This document shows, in pieces, positions 61,177-64,000 of a stretch of 64,000 bases of DNA. The notes under the pieces are model-generated. The model searched no databases, had not been told where the DNA came from, and worked only from the letters and a program-made list of their open reading frames with translations. Source of the stretch: Agrococcus lahaulensis DSM 17612 (GTDB lineage: Bacteria; Actinomycetota; Actinomycetes; Actinomycetales; Microbacteriaceae); the NCBI RefSeq assembly GCF_000425105.1, contig NZ_AULD01000005.1, forward strand, positions 186,001 through 250,000, in the 5' to 3' direction. Each line of letters starts with the position of its first letter. Position 1 is the stretch's first letter. The position numbers were made by a program, and so were the translations under genes.

Positions 61177-63684
61177 CTACAGCCGCCCGACCTTCGTGAC
61201 CCGCACCACCGCGCGACCCTCCTCCGCCGAGGCCGCGAGGTCGATCGTCGCCCAGATGCGCCAGTCGTGGTCGCCGGCCGGGTCGGCGAGGATCTGCTGC
61301 GCCTCCCACACCTGCGGCCCCTCCTCGATGACGAGCATCCGCGAGCTCCGCGCACCCGCCCCCGTGCCGATCGAGCCGTGCTCGTCGTAGTAGGCGTCGA
61401 GCGCCTCACCCCAGGCGTCCGCGTCGAAGCCGGACGACGCATCCAGCTCGCCCAGCTCCTCGTGCTTGTCGAGCGCCGCGAGCTGCACGCGGCGGAACAG
61501 CTCGTTGCGCACGAGCACGCGGAACGCCCGCGGGTTCGCGACGACCGAGGGCGGCGGCGGGGGCGCGATCGGCGCCTCGCCCGGCGCGGTGGGGTGCATG
61601 AGCTCTTCCCACTCGTCGAGCAGGCTCGAGTCGACCTGGCGCACGAGCTCGCCGAGCCACTCGATGAGGTCGAGCAGCTCCTCGCCCTTCACCTCGTCGG
61701 GCACCGTCTGCCGGATCGCCCGGAACGCATCCGAGAGGTACCGCAGCACGAGCCCCTCCGAGCGCGAGAGCCCGTAGTGCTGCACGTAGTCGGCGAAGGT
61801 CATCGCCCGCTCCCACATGTCGCGCACGACCGACTTCGGCGAGAGCTCGAAGTCGCGCACCCACGGCTGCGACTCGGCGAACATCGCGAGCGCCTCGGTC
61901 AGCAGCTCCTCGAGCGGCTTGGGGTGCGTGACGTCCTCGAGCAGCTCCATGCGCGCCTCGTACTCGATGCCCTCCGCCTTCATCGCCGCGACCGCCTCGC
62001 CGCGCGCGAGGAACTGCTGCTGCGAGAGGATCGGCCGCGGGTCGTCGAGGGTCGCCTCGATGACCGAGACGACGTCGAGCGGATGCGTCGGGCTGGCCTC
62101 ATCGAGCAGGTCGATCGCGGCGAGCGCAAACGGCGAGAGCGGCTGGTTGAGCGCGAAGTTCGGCTGCAGATCGACCGTGAGGCGGACGCGCGGGGGCGCG
62201 TCGGGATCGCGGGGATCGGGGTGCTGCTCGACGATGCCCGCAGTCCGGAGCGTGCGGTAGATCGCGAGCGCGCGCCGCTTGAGCTCGAGCTGCTTCGCGC
62301 GCGGCTCGTGCGACGACTCGATGAGCTCCCGCACCGCGGTGAACGCGTCGCCGCCGCGACCGATGATGTTGAGCAGCATCGAGTGGCTGATGCGCAACTG
62401 TGGCTGCAGCGGCTCGGGCTCGGCCTCGATGAGCTTCTCGAACGAGGGCTTGCCCCACGAGACGAAGCCATCGGGCGCCTTCTTCCGCACCAGCTTGCGC
62501 CGCTGCTTCGGGTCGTCGCCGGCCTTCGCGAGCATCTTCGCGTTCTCGGCCTCGTGCTCGGGCGCCTGCGCGACGACGGTGCCGGCGGTGTCGTAGCCGG
62601 CGCGGCCCGCGCGACCCGCGATCTGGTGGAACTCGCGCGCGGTGAGGTGACGCATCCGGGTGCCGTCGAACTTCGTCAGCCCCGTGAGGAGCACCGTGCG
62701 GATGGGCACGTTGATGCCGACGCCGAGCGTGTCGGTGCCGCAGATGACGCGCAGCAGGCCCTGCTGCGCGAGCTGCTCGACGAGCCGCCGGTACTTCGGC
62801 AGCAGCCCCGCGTGGTGCACGCCGATGCCCTGGCGGACGAGCCGCGAGAGCGTCTGGCCGAAGCGGGTCGTGAAGCGGAAGTCGCCGATCGCGCGAGCGA
62901 TCTCGTCGCGCTGCTCCCGCGTAGTGATCTTCGCCGACGTGAGCGCCTGCGCGCGCTCGAGGGCGGCCGCCTGCGAGAAGTGGACGATGTAGACCGGGGA
63001 GCGCTGGGTCGCCAGCAGCTCTTCGATCGTCTCGTGCACGGGCGTCATCGCGTACTCGTAGGTGAGCGGCACGGGCCGCTCGACGCCCGTGACCTGCGCG
63101 GTCTCGCGGCCGGTGCGGCGGCTGAGGTCGTCGGCGATGCGGGTGACGTCGCCGAGCGTCGCCGACATGAGGATGAACTGCGCTTGCGGGAGGGTCAGCA
63201 GCGGCACCTGCCACGCCCAGCCGCGCTGCGGGTCGGCGTAGAAGTGGAACTCGTCCATCACGACCTGGCCGACGTCGGTCTGCTCGCCGTTGCGCAGGGC
63301 CACGTTCGCGAGGATCTCGGCGGTGCAGCAGATGATCGGGGCGTCGGCGTTGACCGAGGAATCGCCGGTGACCATGCCCACGTTCTCGGCGCCGAAGACG
63401 TCGACGAGCTGGAAGAACTTCTCGCTCACGAGCGCCTTGATCGGCGCGGTGTAGAAGGTTCGCTTGCCCTGCGCGAGGGCGGCGAAGTGCGCGCCAACCG
63501 CCACGAGCGACTTCCCCGTGCCCGTCGGGGTCGAGAGGATGACGTTCGAGCCGCTCACGACCTCGATGAGCGCCTCCTCCTGCGCCGGGTAGAGCGGCAG
63601 CCCGCGCTCGGCCGACCACGCGGCGAACGCGTCGAAGGCGGCGTCGGGGTCCCAGGGCGAGGGGGCGAGGTCGAGGAGGGGCAT
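61177..63684 (-). CDS. Ski2-like DEAD/DEAH helicase with DUF3516
   Basis: 835 aa. Motif I is STPTGTGKS (about 51-59), motif II DEFH (about 141-144), motif III SATLGD, and motif VI HQIAGRAGRAGYD (about 341-353). The C-terminal half is DUF3516 and continues to a small beta domain ending VVRVTKVGRL. It is likely an RNA helicase, as for relatives in mycobacteria, but this is by family. It is the second large helicase in the window besides Lhr. Confidence 0.93.
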   Translation of the reverse strand: MPLLDLAPSPWDPDAAFDAFAAWSAERGLPLYPAQEEALIEVVSGSNVILSTPTGTGKSLVAVGAHFAALAQGKRTFYTAPIKALVSEKFFQLVDVFGAENVGMVTGDSSVNADAPIICCTAEILANVALRNGEQTDVGQVVMDEFHFYADPQRGWAWQVPLLTLPQAQFILMSATLGDVTRIADDLSRRTGRETAQVTGVERPVPLTYEYAMTPVHETIEELLATQRSPVYIVHFSQAAALERAQALTSAKITTREQRDEIARAIGDFRFTTRFGQTLSRLVRQGIGVHHAGLLPKYRRLVEQLAQQGLLRVICGTDTLGVGINVPIRTVLLTGLTKFDGTRMRHLTAREFHQIAGRAGRAGYDTAGTVVAQAPEHEAENAKMLAKAGDDPKQRRKLVRKKAPDGFVSWGKPSFEKLIEAEPEPLQPQLRISHSMLLNIIGRGGDAFTAVRELIESSHEPRAKQLELKRRALAIYRTLRTAGIVEQHPDPRDPDAPPRVRLTVDLQPNFALNQPLSPFALAAIDLLDEASPTHPLDVVSVIEATLDDPRPILSQQQFLARGEAVAAMKAEGIEYEARMELLEDVTHPKPLEELLTEALAMFAESQPWVRDFELSPKSVVRDMWERAMTFADYVQHYGLSRSEGLVLRYLSDAFRAIRQTVPDEVKGEELLDLIEWLGELVRQVDSSLLDEWEELMHPTAPGEAPIAPPPPPSVVANPRAFRVLVRNELFRRVQLAALDKHEELGELDASSGFDADAWGEALDAYYDEHGSIGTGAGARSSRMLVIEEGPQVWEAQQILADPAGDHDWRIWATIDLAASAEEGRAVVRVTKVGRL

Positions 63685-63719
63685 CGCCTCGAGTCTGTCG
63701 CACTCGCCGCAGGGCCGCT

Positions 63720-64000
63720 TCAGACTTCGGCGAGCGCCTGCGAGATGAGCCGGTTGATCGACACCCTCTCCTCTGCGGCCCGCATGGCCACCTTCTTGTG
63801 GAGCGACGGCGAGATGCGCACACTGAGCTTCCCCGAGTACACCCTGTCGACGAGCGGCACCGGCACTTCTTCCCCTCGCTCGCGCAGGTCAGCGACGACC
63901 GACTCGATCAGCGCCTCCAAGCCCCGCAGGGCCTCCGGCGCCTCGTCCGCGACCCATGACAGCGACGGGAACTCCGCCGCGGTGGCGACGAAGGCTCCGT
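63720..64000 (-). CDS. HicB-type antitoxin-like protein, C-terminal part (cut by window edge)
   Basis: The frame is open to the window edge. Before the RHH part the translation reads FVATAAEFPSLSWVADEAPE, a HicB-like partial RNase H fold, and then VVADLRERGEEVPVPLVDR. The end, KLSVRISPSLHKKVAMRAAE, is a ribbon-helix-helix. This is the usual HicB order. A HicA toxin would be expected beyond the edge, in the 5' direction, and is not in this window. The start is not visible. Confidence 0.75.
   Translation of the reverse strand, partial: GAFVATAAEFPSLSWVADEAPEALRGLEALIESVVADLRERGEEVPVPLVDRVYSGKLSVRISPSLHKKVAMRAAEERVSINRLISQALAEV

Overview
The window reads as chromosome of a high-GC actinobacterium, most likely a member of Microbacteriaceae (an Agrococcus-like genome is my best guess, by inference only). 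The grounds are almost saturated G/C at third codon positions, a purD-purC and purS-purQ-purL layout, mycothiol-type and deazaflavin (F420)-type enzymes, Lhr and DUF3516 helicases, sortase-assembled pili, and very frequent leaderless genes. I saw no tRNA, rRNA, CRISPR array, transposase or phage gene.

Region by region. 0-7.4 kb: the start of a membrane protein cut by the window edge, a Ca2+-type P-ATPase, an AtoE-type fatty-acid transporter, then a reverse-strand block with a Gln/Ala-rich membrane protein, a sterol-carrier-like protein, and the DUF2243-CtaG pair. 7.5-16.8 kb: purine synthesis (purD, purC, purS, purQ, purL) with a neutral zinc metallopeptidase and several small membrane or START-fold genes, then chorismate mutase on the opposite strand beneath an overlong TM2 frame. 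16.9-24.5 kb: a GT2 glycosyltransferase, GNAT, a mycothiol-dependent-type protein, NADP glutamate dehydrogenase, a GT87-type mannosyltransferase, purA and a TetR repressor. 24.5-32 kb: an operon of a degenerate ABC-like protein and a YhgE/Pip efflux protein divergent from that TetR, an SDR fused to a START-like domain with two further START-fold genes, argG and DUF2231. 32-39.3 kb: lhr, a Nei-type glycosylase, a compositionally odd two-gene operon of a frameshifted secreted peptide plus an 89-aa protein, and a SpoU/TrmH methylase. 39.3-44.8 kb: a class C sortase and two LPXTG pilins joined in a single stop-free frame. 45-57.6 kb: a HAD phosphatase, a flavoprotein, TetR, an AEC transporter, pyrE, exonuclease III, DUF6421, Mn-catalase. 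57.6-64 kb: an XRE-membrane protein operon with a tandem operator, small membrane proteins, SDR, two convergent F420-type enzymes, a Ski2-like helicase, and a HicB-type protein at the edge.

How genes work together. PurD, PurC, PurS, PurQ, PurL and PurA supply steps of IMP and AMP synthesis. ArgG and PyrE add arginine and pyrimidine steps, and chorismate mutase an aromatic amino acid step. The sortase and two pilins form a self-contained pilus assembly locus. Three repressors (TetR at 24 kb, TetR at 48.5 kb, XRE at 58.3 kb) each lie beside a palindrome that fits their own promoter. Many single genes carry a TAnnnT -10 box exactly 6-7 nt before the start codon and no Shine-Dalgarno sequence, so leaderless transcription is common here. 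Three inverted-repeat families fill the larger intergenic gaps.

The most unusual items are the fused two-pilin frame with an internal sorting signal and an internal signal peptide, the frameshifted secreted-peptide operon near 38 kb, and the TetR/ABC-like/YhgE operon whose ABC-like protein has no recognisable Walker A or B motif.
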